NCBI RefSeq assembly: GCF_016862095.1
Contig: NZ_BOMH01000068.1
Span: forward strand, 1 to 64,000
Length of the DNA stretch: 64,000 bases
Direction of reading: 5' to 3'
Source: Actinoplanes cyaneus
GTDB lineage: Bacteria; Actinomycetota; Actinomycetes; Mycobacteriales; Micromonosporaceae
Notes under the pieces: model-generated
What the model saw: the letters and a program-made list of their open reading frames with translations, nothing else
Databases searched by the model: none
Told to the model about the DNA's origin: nothing
Part shown: piece by piece, positions 26,428-34,640 of the stretch
Layout of the letters: each line of letters begins with the position of its first letter
Numbering within the stretch: the stretch's first letter is position 1
Program-made: the position numbers and the translations under genes

Positions 26428-26895
26428 TCAGTCCAGGAGATCGGCCTCCCAGTTCGTCCGCTGGATCAGGGTGTCGACCTCGCGCAGTTGCCGGGCCAGA
26501 TCGTCGGCCTGGCGTCGCAGGTCGGCCACCGGCAGCGCCGGGATCATCTTCAGCTCGGACCGCAGCTGCCGGAACCCGCGTTGCCCTTCCCCGGCCGCGG
26601 CGTCGGCAGCCGAGGTGATCATGCTGTGCCGCAGCCGCAGGACGTCGCGGCGGGCGATCGCGTCGGTCAGCGTCCCGCCGCCCTCGACGACGGTCGCGGC
26701 GTTGGTCCGGTTGATCCGCCGGATCAGCGACTCCAGCTCGCCGAGGACCTGGCCGGCCTCGGTCAGCAACGCCGCCGCGTCCTCGGCCGGGGCCTCGCCC
26801 TCCTGATAGCGGGCGCTGCCGGTCACCCGGGACCGCAGTTGTTCCGCGCGGCGCGACGCGTCCGCGCGCAACGCGAGAGCCTCGGCAAGTTTCAT
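26428..26895 (-). CDS. DIP1984 family protein (DUF6847)
   Basis: A 155-residue all-helical protein. MKLAEALALRADASRRAEQL, the YQEGEAPAED turn, LIRRINRTNA, the LTDAIARRDVLRLR helix and the ending DTLIQRTNWEADL match the small DIP1984/septicolysin-like family known from actinobacteria and other bacteria. Its function is not established. ATG 26895 is used because the conserved MKLAEAL begins there. Monocistronic, with its promoter region facing the biosynthetic cluster. Confidence 0.85.
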   Translation of the reverse strand: MKLAEALALRADASRRAEQLRSRVTGSARYQEGEAPAEDAAALLTEAGQVLGELESLIRRINRTNAATVVEGGGTLTDAIARRDVLRLRHSMITSAADAAAGEGQRGFRQLRSELKMIPALPVADLRRQADDLARQLREVDTLIQRTNWEADLLD

Positions 26896-27462
26896 GGTCA
26901 CCAGTATGTCCGACCAGGAGCTCGCGCCGGGGCCGGCCGTCGGAGGTCACCGCGGGTGTCGTGGTTGACAGCGCACCGTCCCTTTCTCTAGCCTTCAACC
27001 GCAATCGATTGACGGCAATGGCGCTATCGGATCGATCGAAGTTCACTGTGTCGTCTTCACGTTTACGATGAGCCCGCCGCGGGCTGGACCACTCGCCACG
27101 AGACGAACGATGACGGGGCATGCTTCCCGGGTCGGCGAGGTCCCCCATCATCAGCGGGCGACGACGGCACGGGGGATCGTATTCATGCTGATTCAAGGTT
27201 GATGCCGACGCGAGCTGCTGCCCGGGCGGCACGCTGCTCGCTGCGTTGACCCACCCGCCGAGCACCCGTGCGGCCGTCGTCGAGGACGGTCCGCACCGTG
27301 TCGCGGCCATTCCACGACGTTTCTGAAACCGTTCGGCGTCGTGCTTCCCTCAGAACGTTCCCATTTCCGGAAAAGGCGCCGGAACGATTCTGGCTGCCTG
27401 CTGCTCCGCATTCCGGCCGAGGCCCGACGCTCGGTCGTCCATGTCAATATTGGAGAGACGCA
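26896..27462. other. 567-bp leader/control region ahead of the biosynthetic cluster
   Basis: No supported gene is present, but several signals are: a consensus-like promoter at 26965-26994, the palindrome CAATCGATTG at 27002-27011, and a 17-codon frame (27018-27071) containing rare CTA and TTA codons. The base composition is less GC-rich than the coding DNA around it. It is the probable main promoter region for the plus-strand cluster genes and would give a 5' leader of about 460 nt. Confidence 0.5.
26965..26994 (+). promoter_or_regulatory. putative sigma70-type promoter for the cluster
   Basis: TTGACA (26965-26970), 18 bp, TAGCCT (26989-26994): a perfect -35 and a TANNNT -10 as used in actinobacteria. 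It is oriented toward the 27463 gene. Transcription would begin near 27001. Confidence 0.5.
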
Positions 27463-28245
27463 ATGACAACGACGTCAGCGCTGACCGCCGATCAACTACG
27501 CCCTGCCCTGGCCCGGCACGTCCGCCGGACCTTCGGCCCGGACCGCGTCCGGGACCTGCACGACCGGTTCGCCACCGAGAACATCGTCGTGCTCCGGCAG
27601 TTCTGCCCACCGGAGCTCACCGAGGCGATCGCCGCCGAGGCCCGGAGCATCGCCGAGCGCAACGGCACCCCGCACGACCTGGTCTTCGCGATCACCGACA
27701 GCACGCCCCGGCGGATGACGACGGTGGGACAACCCGTGATCCGCGACGAGGGCCCGCTGATCCACGCCTTCTACTTCAATCCTGACATGCTCGACATCGC
27801 CTCCGACATCGTCGGTGAGCGCGTGCACGTCTGCCCCTACGCGGGTGAGCACTACGTGATCAGTGTGCTGGACCGCACCGGCGACACCCACGGCTGGCAC
27901 TGGGACGACTACACGTACGGGATCATCCTCGTGCTGGAGGCGCCGCCGTACACCGACGGCGGGTTCGTCCAGGCCGCACCCGGCACGAGCTGGGACAAGC
28001 AGAACCCGGACGTCTACGGCGCGCTGCTGCGCAGCCAGGTCCGGTCCTACGCGCTGGAGCCGGGCGACGCGTACCTGATCAAGACGAACACCACGATGCA
28101 CCGCGTGCACCCGATCCGGGGCGACGGCCGCCGGATGATCGTCAACATGACGCTGGCCAGCACGGCGGACCTGTCCCGGCCGCTCACGCACGAGACGAAC
28201 GACGTGCTGTTCGGCGGGACCACCGATCCGCGCCGGGCGAAGTGA
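27463..28245 (+). CDS. Fe(II)/2-oxoglutarate oxygenase, BesD/HalD-like hydroxylase
   Basis: A 260-residue non-heme iron oxygenase. The metal triad is His146 and Asp148 (GWHWDDYTYG) with distal His213 (MHRVHPI). Arg223 or Arg224 (DGRRMIVNM) is likely to bind 2-oxoglutarate. The local sequence (DTHGWHWDD, LEAPP, GDAYLIKTNTTMHRVHP) resembles the amino-acid radical halogenases of the BesD/HalD group, but those have Gly where this protein has Asp148. It is therefore predicted to hydroxylate or desaturate a free amino acid rather than chlorinate it. First gene of the cluster; the next gene overlaps by 4 bp. Confidence 0.8.
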   Translation: MTTTSALTADQLRPALARHVRRTFGPDRVRDLHDRFATENIVVLRQFCPPELTEAIAAEARSIAERNGTPHDLVFAITDSTPRRMTTVGQPVIRDEGPLIHAFYFNPDMLDIASDIVGERVHVCPYAGEHYVISVLDRTGDTHGWHWDDYTYGIILVLEAPPYTDGGFVQAAPGTSWDKQNPDVYGALLRSQVRSYALEPGDAYLIKTNTTMHRVHPIRGDGRRMIVNMTLASTADLSRPLTHETNDVLFGGTTDPRRAK

Positions 28246-29384
28246 ACGGGGCCCGCGTGAACGTCCGCGAGTCGATGCGCCCACTGCCCCGGATGACCCA
28301 GCCGTTTCTGACCTGGGTCACCGGGGTGCCACCGGCCGACGCCGCGCCCCGGGTCCTCTGGCACCCCCACCTGGCCGCCGTGACCGGGGTGGCGCAGACC
28401 GCCGCCGGCATCGCGCTGGGCGCCGTGGCCCTGCACCTGCCCTGGTACGCCCTGGTCCCGCTGCTGCTGGTGGCCTGGCCGACGATCGGCGGCGGCCTGC
28501 GCCGGCTGGACGTGGTGGTCGTGCACCAGACCCTGCACCGGATGTTCGCCCGCTCGGACCGGGCGAACCGGGTGGTCAGCGAGATCGTCACCACCCTGCT
28601 GTGGCGGCCGCCCTACGACGGGAACCGCAAGGAACACCTGGTGCACCACGCCCACCCCTGCTCGTTCCGGGACGGTGACACGCAGTACCTGCTGAGCACC
28701 GGGGCGGCTCCGGGCATGACCGAACAGCAGTTCCGCCGCTACCTGTGGCGGGCCGTCTTCTCGCCGCGGCACCACTGGTCGTTCACCGCCGGGCGGGTCC
28801 GGGCCAACGTCACCGGCGAGCAGCCCGTCCACCGCCGGGTGATGAGCCTGGCCTACCTGGCGCTCACCGTCGCCGGGCTGGCGCTGACCGGCTGGTGGCT
28901 GTACTGGCTGCTGCTCTGGTTGGTGCCGGCCACGTTCTTCTTCCAGGCCCAGACGTTCCTCTACACGCTCAGCGAGCACCGCTGGTGGCTCTTCGACAAC
29001 GCCGAGCGGCTCACCAAGAGTCAGCGCGACCAGTTGACGTTCGGCCGGTTCTGCGGTGAGCCGGCCCCCGCGGTCGCCGGGCGGCCGTGGGCGGTCCGGC
29101 AGCTCGCCTGGGCGCGGTGGTGGCTGCGCATGGTGCTGGTCTACGCGCCGTACCGGATGTGGGTACTGGTCGGCGACACCGTGCAGCACGACCTGCACCA
29201 CGTGCGGCCGAAGTGCGACTGGGCCAACTCGTCCTGGGTGCGCAACGCCGATCTGCGCTCGTCCGAGGCCGGCCGCTACTACGAGGTGTGGGGCGGACTG
29301 CTCAGCCACGTCTACGCCGGCAACAGCGTCCGGGGCTGGCAGGCGCGGCCGTCGGTCGCCCTGACCGGCACGGCCGCCCGCTGA
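28242..29384 (+). CDS. membrane di-iron fatty-acid-desaturase-like enzyme
   Basis: A 380-residue membrane protein with about four to six helices and all three histidine boxes of the FA_desaturase fold: HQTLH (His95-His99), HLVHH (132-136) and HDLHH (316-320). Such enzymes use a di-iron centre and O2 to desaturate, hydroxylate or make acetylenic bonds. With no acyl carrier protein or fatty-acid gene in the cluster, the substrate may be an amino acid or small amide instead of a lipid. GTG 28242 overlaps the oxygenase stop; GTG 28257 is an alternative. Confidence 0.82.
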   Translation: MNGARVNVRESMRPLPRMTQPFLTWVTGVPPADAAPRVLWHPHLAAVTGVAQTAAGIALGAVALHLPWYALVPLLLVAWPTIGGGLRRLDVVVVHQTLHRMFARSDRANRVVSEIVTTLLWRPPYDGNRKEHLVHHAHPCSFRDGDTQYLLSTGAAPGMTEQQFRRYLWRAVFSPRHHWSFTAGRVRANVTGEQPVHRRVMSLAYLALTVAGLALTGWWLYWLLLWLVPATFFFQAQTFLYTLSEHRWWLFDNAERLTKSQRDQLTFGRFCGEPAPAVAGRPWAVRQLAWARWWLRMVLVYAPYRMWVLVGDTVQHDLHHVRPKCDWANSSWVRNADLRSSEAGRYYEVWGGLLSHVYAGNSVRGWQARPSVALTGTAAR

Positions 29385-29404
29385 CCGGCCGGCGAGGAGG
29401 CGAG

Positions 29405-29722
29405 ATGGCACGGCGCACCACGAGCACCGCCGGCCCGGCCGGCCTGGCCGCCCTGCGGTCGGCGATCGGGCGGCTCGTCGAGTCCGACCGGATCGACGCC
29501 TGGGTGACCGGCCTGCCGGACGAGGCCCTCATCCAGTTCATGGCACCCCTGGAGATGCTCTCCTTCCAGTACTACCTCGACCCGCCGCCGCACCACCGGC
29601 ACCTGGTCAAGGCGGCCCGGGTGACCTGTGAGTCCATGCACGCCGTGCTGGACCGGTGCCCGCCCGACCTGGCGGACGCACTGTGCCGGATCGACACGGA
29701 ACTCGGCCGCCACCCGGCCTGA
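29405..29722 (+). CDS. small helical cluster protein (105 aa)
   Basis: ATG 29405 follows a clear GAGGAGG ribosome site. The sequence is helical with aromatic patches (APLEMLSFQYYLDPPPHHRH, then LVKAARVTCESMHAVLDRCP). No motif is known to me. Its position between the desaturase-like gene and the first ATP-grasp gene suggests an accessory or carrier-like role, but there is no 4'-phosphopantetheine Ser motif (no DSL), so it is not a standard carrier protein. Confidence 0.7.
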   Translation: MARRTTSTAGPAGLAALRSAIGRLVESDRIDAWVTGLPDEALIQFMAPLEMLSFQYYLDPPPHHRHLVKAARVTCESMHAVLDRCPPDLADALCRIDTELGRHPA

Positions 29723-29801
29723 GGACCGTCGCCGGTCGTCCACGCGGGCGGACCGCCGCACCACGGCGCGCACCGCCGGCAGACATGATGGAGACCCCAG
29801 C

Positions 29802-31088
29802 ATGAAGACATTCGTCATCTTCGAACTGATGAACCAGATGGTGCTCGTCGCCAGGGCCGCCAAAGCCCGGGGCCTGCGCCTGGTCGTGCTCAACCAGGAT
29901 CCGCTGCGCGACTCCGGTGACTTCGCCGTCCCGGACGGCCTGGTCGACGAGCTGATCACGGTCCGCTCCTGGACCGACGCCGACGCGGTCACCGCGCTGG
30001 TGGACGACGTGCTGCGCCACCACGAGGTGGCCGGCACCTACGCCGGCTTCGAACCGACCCTGCCCTTCGAGGCGGCCCTGCGCGAGAAGGCCGGCCTGCC
30101 GCACAACACCGTGGCGGACACGGTGTTCGCGCTGGACAAGGGCCTGGTCCGGGCAAAGCTGTACGCCGAGTCGCTGTCCGCCCTGCGATCCACGTCGCTG
30201 CGCGAGGCGCTGACGTGGGCGCACTGGCGGTTCGACCGGCCCGCCATCCTGAAGCCGGCCAACGGCACCGGCAGCGCGCTCTGCTTCGCGGTGTCCGACC
30301 TGGACCAGTTACGGGAGGCCGCGGCCGCCGTCGCGGCGCACACCGTGATCAATCCGCTCATGCGCGAGTACATCGCGGCGCACGGCGGCTTCGTGCTGGA
30401 GGAACGCGCCGACGGCGAGCTGCTCTCGGTCGAGTCGCTGGCCGACCGCGGCACCGTCCATCACATCGGCCTGACCGGGCGCTACGTGCTGGCCGCGAAC
30501 CCGGTGGTCGAGCAGGGACTCTTCTTCCCGTACGAGCATCCCCGCCGCGCCGACATCATCGTGGCCGCCCAGCGGTTCCACCGCAGCCTGAACATCGTGC
30601 ACGGGCCCACCCACCTCGAGGTGATGGTGCCTGCCCGCGGACCCGTCGAGCTGATCGACTTCAACCTGCGTTTCGCGGGCCTGGGCGCGAACGTGCTGAT
30701 CAACACGGCGTACGGCAAGCGTTTCGAGGAATTGCTCGTCGACGTGGGTTGCGGGGTGCGGCCGGACGTGGCGGCTCTCGGACAGCCGCACCGGTTCGCC
30801 GCCGACATGCTGGTGATGCCGCCGCCCGGGGTTCTGGAGCTCACCGGCTTCACGTTCCCGCCGCAGGCCGAGACGCGCCGGCTGATGAAACGGATCGGGC
30901 AGCGGCTGACCGGCCGCAGCGACCAGCTCGACGCGGTGGCGATGTTCACCGTCTCCGGCGACACCGCCCCGGACACCCACGCCACGGCGGAGTGGGCCCG
31001 CAACCGCGCGCTGGTCAACGGCGAACCGGTCGCCGACCATCCGGCGCTGCGGGTGGTCTTCGGGGCCCGGGCCGGGGCCGCGGCATGA
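29802..31088 (+). CDS. ATP-grasp carboxylate-amine ligase (1 of 4)
   Basis: A 428-residue ATP-grasp enzyme. Lys113 and Lys151 (AILKPANGTGSA, the glycine-rich loop) fit ATP binding, and Glu273 with Asp286, Asn288 and Arg290 (HLEV, ELIDFNLRFAG) fit the Mg site. These enzymes form amides by an acyl-phosphate route, often joining amino acids. The N-terminus (MKTFVIFELMNQMVLVARAA) is the pre-ATP-grasp fold. ATG 29802 is chosen because the fold starts there. The stop overlaps the next ATP-grasp start by 4 bp. Confidence 0.85.
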   Translation: MKTFVIFELMNQMVLVARAAKARGLRLVVLNQDPLRDSGDFAVPDGLVDELITVRSWTDADAVTALVDDVLRHHEVAGTYAGFEPTLPFEAALREKAGLPHNTVADTVFALDKGLVRAKLYAESLSALRSTSLREALTWAHWRFDRPAILKPANGTGSALCFAVSDLDQLREAAAAVAAHTVINPLMREYIAAHGGFVLEERADGELLSVESLADRGTVHHIGLTGRYVLAANPVVEQGLFFPYEHPRRADIIVAAQRFHRSLNIVHGPTHLEVMVPARGPVELIDFNLRFAGLGANVLINTAYGKRFEELLVDVGCGVRPDVAALGQPHRFAADMLVMPPPGVLELTGFTFPPQAETRRLMKRIGQRLTGRSDQLDAVAMFTVSGDTAPDTHATAEWARNRALVNGEPVADHPALRVVFGARAGAAA

Positions 31089-32395
31089 CGGCCCGGCCGG
31101 GCGGGAGCGACCGGGTCCTGGTGATCGACGCGACCGGGCGCGGGCACGCCATCTGCCGCCTTTTCACCCGCACCAACCCCGGCGTGACGGTGTACTACGG
31201 GCCCGGATGCGACCTGGTCGCGGAGGACCGGATCGTCGCGGCGCCGCAGATCTCGCTCACCGATCCGGGCACCGCGCTGCGCTTCCTCGAGGACCATCCG
31301 GTGGAGGTGGTCCTCGTGTCCACCATCGACGGGCTGTCCCGCGGTTACGCCGACGTGCTGCGCGCGGCCGGGCATCCGGTCATCGGGCCGAGCGCCGACG
31401 CCGCGCGGCTGGAGGCCAGCAAGGAACGGGGCAAGCGGTTCTGCCGCGACCACGGGGTGCCGATCCCCGCGTACCGTGCGTGCACCGATCAGGAACAGGC
31501 GCAACGGTACGCGCGGTCGCTCTCGTACGACTGCGTGATCAAGGCCGACGAACTGACCCCGGACGGCGACGGCTCGATCGTCTGCGGCAACCGGGCCGAG
31601 GCCGAGGCCGCCATCGCCGGGCTGTCCCGGCGCCACGGCTTCCCGCTCCTCGTCGAGCGGCGGCTGCACGGACCGGAGCTCTCGCTCTTCGCGCTGCTCG
31701 ACGGGCACACCGCGATGCCGTTGCCGACCGCGCTCGACTTCAAGCGCACCCTCGACGGCGACCGCGGCAAGAACTGCGACGGCATGGGGTCGGTGTCCCC
31801 GCACCCCCTCGCCGGCCGTGAGCTGGAGGATCTGTTGCGGCGGCGCCTGCTCGACCCGGTGACGGCCGGGCTCCGCGCCGAGGGCCTGCGGTACACCGGC
31901 TTCCTGTATCTCGGCGTGATGCTGACCGCGACCGGACCCGTGGTGATCGAGATCAACGCCCGGTTCGGTGACTCCGAGGCCCAGGTGGTGCTGCCCGGGG
32001 TGCGCTCGGACTTCCTGGCGCTCTGCGGGTCGGTGCTGCGCGGCGAGCTGGACCGCTGCCGGGTCGAGACCGACGGGCTGGCCCGGTGCTCGGTGGCGCT
32101 GGTTCAGGGGGCCGTGGACGACAGCGGCCCGGGCTGGCCGTTCGGCGCGTACCACCCGGGCCAGCGGGTGCACGGCATCGACGCGGCCGCGGCCGGCGGC
32201 GCCGAGGTGTACCTCGCCGGCGTGCGCCGCGGCGACGAGGGCCATCCGGTCACCTCGGGCGGCCGGGTGCTGCACGTGGTGGGCGCCGGGCAGACCGCGG
32301 ACGAGGCACGCGACCGGGCGTACCGCGGGGTGCGTCCGATCTCCTTCGCCGGTCACCGCTTCCGCACCGACATCGGAGTCCGGACATGCAGCTGA
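31085..32395 (+). CDS. PurD/GARS-like ATP-grasp ligase (2 of 4)
   Basis: A 436-residue protein with the architecture of phosphoribosylamine-glycine ligase. It has the GKNCDGMGSVSP loop (residues 228-239; PurD has NTGGMGAYSP-like text), metal residues Glu289 and Asn291 (VIEINARFGDSEAQ), and the C-terminal RFRTDIG that ends PurD proteins. Its context shows no purine genes, so it is probably a duplicated PurD repurposed to ligate an amino acid in this pathway. ATG 31085 overlaps the previous stop; the downstream start overlaps by 10 bp. Confidence 0.82.
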   Translation: MTARPGGSDRVLVIDATGRGHAICRLFTRTNPGVTVYYGPGCDLVAEDRIVAAPQISLTDPGTALRFLEDHPVEVVLVSTIDGLSRGYADVLRAAGHPVIGPSADAARLEASKERGKRFCRDHGVPIPAYRACTDQEQAQRYARSLSYDCVIKADELTPDGDGSIVCGNRAEAEAAIAGLSRRHGFPLLVERRLHGPELSLFALLDGHTAMPLPTALDFKRTLDGDRGKNCDGMGSVSPHPLAGRELEDLLRRRLLDPVTAGLRAEGLRYTGFLYLGVMLTATGPVVIEINARFGDSEAQVVLPGVRSDFLALCGSVLRGELDRCRVETDGLARCSVALVQGAVDDSGPGWPFGAYHPGQRVHGIDAAAAGGAEVYLAGVRRGDEGHPVTSGGRVLHVVGAGQTADEARDRAYRGVRPISFAGHRFRTDIGVRTCS

Positions 32396-33654
32396 TCGAG
32401 ACGACCGAATCCGCGGTCCGCAGTTACTCCCGGTCGTTCCCGGCGATCTTCGCGCACGCCAAGGACGACCTGCTGACCACCCACGACGGCCGGGACTACA
32501 TCGACTTCCTGGCCGGTGCGGGCACCCTCAACTACGGACACAACCCCGCCGCCCTCAAGGACCGGCTGATCAGTTACCTGCAGGCCGACGGCCTGACCCA
32601 CGGGCTGGACCTCTTCACCGAGGCCAAGGGCGATTTCCTGGACGTCTTCTCGCGGTACGTGCTGGCGCCGCGCGGCCTGCCGTACCGGGTGCAGTTCTGC
32701 AGCCCGTCCGGCACGAACGCGGTGGAGGCGGCCGTCAAACTGGCCCGGATCGCCACCGGGCGCCACACCGTGGTCGCCTTCAGCGGCGGCTTTCACGGGG
32801 TGAGCCTGGGTTCGCTGGCCGCCACCTCGGCTGCCTTCTACCGCCAGGGCGTCGAGGCCGGGCTCTCCGGGGTCACGCACGTGCCGTTCCCGGACTCGCC
32901 GTACGGCGCCTTCGACAGCCTGGACCTGCTGCGCCGGATGGTCACCGACACCAGCTCGGGGGTGGGCGCCCCGGCCGCGATCCTGCTGGAGTCGGTGCAG
33001 GGCGAGGGCGGGGTCTACGTCGCGCCGGTGGAGTTCCTGCGCGGCCTGCGGGCCCTCTGCGACGAGCACGGCATCCTGCTCGTCCTCGACGAGATCCAGG
33101 CGGGCTGCGGGCGTACCGGCGCGTTCTTCTCCTTCGAACGTGCCGGGATCGTCCCCGACCTGGTCACGCTCTCCAAGGCGATCAGCGGTTACGGCCTGCC
33201 GATGGCGTTGTTGCTGATCAAGCCGGGGTACGACGTGTGGCAGCCCGGTCAGCACAACGGCACGTTCCGCGGTCACCAGCTCGCCTTCGTGACGGCGGCC
33301 GCGGCGATCCGCGAGTACTGGTCGGACGGGGTGGACGGGGTGTTCGCCGGCACGGTGCGGCGCAAGGCGGCCATGGTGCGCGGGATCCTCGGCGACGCCG
33401 GGCTGCACCGTCTCGGCGTACAGGTCCGGGGCCTGGGTCTGATCTGGGGCATCGACACCTCCACCGCGCCCGGCCTGTCGGCGGGCAAGATCTCGCAGCG
33501 GTGTTTCGATCGCGGCCTGGTGGTGGAGACGTGCGGCCGCGACGGCACGGTCCTCAAGGTGCTGCCGCCGCTCACCGTCAGCGACGACAATCTGACGCGT
33601 GGCCTCGGGATCCTCACCGACGCCCTCACCGAGAAGCCGGACGACGCGCGATGA
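32386..33654 (+). CDS. class III PLP aminotransferase, diaminobutyrate type
   Basis: A 422-residue aminotransferase. The Schiff-base Lys264 is in TLSKAISG, the cofactor Asp235 in LVLDEIQAGCGRTG, and the phosphate loop is SPSGTNAVEAAVKLA. The opening and the GTLNYGHN motif match diaminobutyrate-2-oxoglutarate transaminases (EctB-like), which make 2,4-diaminobutyrate from aspartate semialdehyde. No ectoine genes follow. It probably supplies a diamino acid for the ligases. ATG 32386 is well inside the previous gene's last codons. Confidence 0.88.
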   Translation: MQLIETTESAVRSYSRSFPAIFAHAKDDLLTTHDGRDYIDFLAGAGTLNYGHNPAALKDRLISYLQADGLTHGLDLFTEAKGDFLDVFSRYVLAPRGLPYRVQFCSPSGTNAVEAAVKLARIATGRHTVVAFSGGFHGVSLGSLAATSAAFYRQGVEAGLSGVTHVPFPDSPYGAFDSLDLLRRMVTDTSSGVGAPAAILLESVQGEGGVYVAPVEFLRGLRALCDEHGILLVLDEIQAGCGRTGAFFSFERAGIVPDLVTLSKAISGYGLPMALLLIKPGYDVWQPGQHNGTFRGHQLAFVTAAAAIREYWSDGVDGVFAGTVRRKAAMVRGILGDAGLHRLGVQVRGLGLIWGIDTSTAPGLSAGKISQRCFDRGLVVETCGRDGTVLKVLPPLTVSDDNLTRGLGILTDALTEKPDDAR

Positions 33655-33671
33655 CGAAGGACGGATGACCG

Positions 33672-34601
33672 TTGGAGACAGTGGATGTGGCAGTGGCCGG
33701 GACCCCACCGCCGTACGCCGGAGGCTGGTTGGATCGGGCGAGCACGCAGCGCACCGACCCGGCGTGGCTGGCCCGCCTGCGGGACCGCCCGGACACCCGG
33801 GTGGTGCCGATCTGGCAGGACGACTGCGTCGTGCACGGCGACCCGCCGCGGGCCGTCGTCGCGACCGGCACGACCGCGCGGCGACTGCTCGACGACACCG
33901 CCGAAGCCGTCTTCCTCGGCCTCGACGGCGACGCCGGCGTCTTCGCCGTCGACCTGTCCGACCTGGACCGCTCCGCGGCGGTGGCCCTGGCCGGTGGTGA
34001 CGGGATCGCCTCGGTGCGCACCGTCTACACCGAGCACACCCCGGCCGCGGCGGCCACCCTCGGGTACGCCCGCGGCCTGCTGCACTGGACCCGCAACCAG
34101 CGGTACTGCGGCCGGTGCGGGGCGGCGGCCGAGCCCCGCGACGGCGGCCACGTCCGTGCCTGCCAAGGTTGCGGCCGGCTGCTGTTCCCGCGGATCGAGC
34201 CGGCCGTGCTGATGCTGGTCGAGTCGGCCACCGAACCGCGGCGCTGCCTGCTCGCCCGGCACCGCGCCTCGGTCCTGGGGCAGTACTCCACCCTCGCCGG
34301 CTTCGTCGAGACCGGCGAAAGCCTCGAGGACGCGGTCCGCCGCGAGGTGGCCGAGGAGGTCGGCCTCACCGTCGGCGCGGTCACCTACGCCGGCTCGCAA
34401 CCCTGGCCGTTCCCCGCCGGGCTGATGGTCGCGTTCCGCGCGACCGCCACCGGCGACACCCCCACCGTCGACGCCGACGAGATCCTCGACGCGCGGTGGT
34501 TCACCCGGGCCGAACTGGCCGGCAAGGCCGCCGCCGGCGACCTCGGCCGCGTCGACTCGATCGACCGCATCCTCCTGCGCTCCTGGCTGGACCACGCCTG
34601 A
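33672..34601 (+). CDS. NudC-type Nudix hydrolase in the cluster
   Basis: A 309-residue homologue of NADH pyrophosphatase NudC. A zinc ribbon is formed by Cys146, Cys149, Cys164 and Cys167, the Nudix box is at residues 210-232 (G-x5-E-x7-REVAEEVGL), and SQPWPFP is at 242-248. The Ser two residues after SQPWPFP in classical NudC is Gly here (SQPWPFPAGLM). NudC cleaves NAD(H) and NAD caps on RNA. Its presence in a biosynthetic operon is unusual and may point to a nucleotide-linked intermediate or to self-protection. TTG start at 33672. Confidence 0.85.
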   Translation: METVDVAVAGTPPPYAGGWLDRASTQRTDPAWLARLRDRPDTRVVPIWQDDCVVHGDPPRAVVATGTTARRLLDDTAEAVFLGLDGDAGVFAVDLSDLDRSAAVALAGGDGIASVRTVYTEHTPAAAATLGYARGLLHWTRNQRYCGRCGAAAEPRDGGHVRACQGCGRLLFPRIEPAVLMLVESATEPRRCLLARHRASVLGQYSTLAGFVETGESLEDAVRREVAEEVGLTVGAVTYAGSQPWPFPAGLMVAFRATATGDTPTVDADEILDARWFTRAELAGKAAAGDLGRVDSIDRILLRSWLDHA

Positions 34602-34640
34602 CCGGACGATCCCGGCCGGCCCTCACGGAAAGACTTCTCC

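Noticed and set aside
27018..27071. 17-codon leader peptide gene
   Set aside because: No ribosome site and rare codons throughout. Kept only as a remark in the leader region.
29405..29722. Acyl or peptidyl carrier protein in the cluster
   Set aside because: The small protein lacks the DSL-type Ser motif needed for phosphopantetheine attachment.
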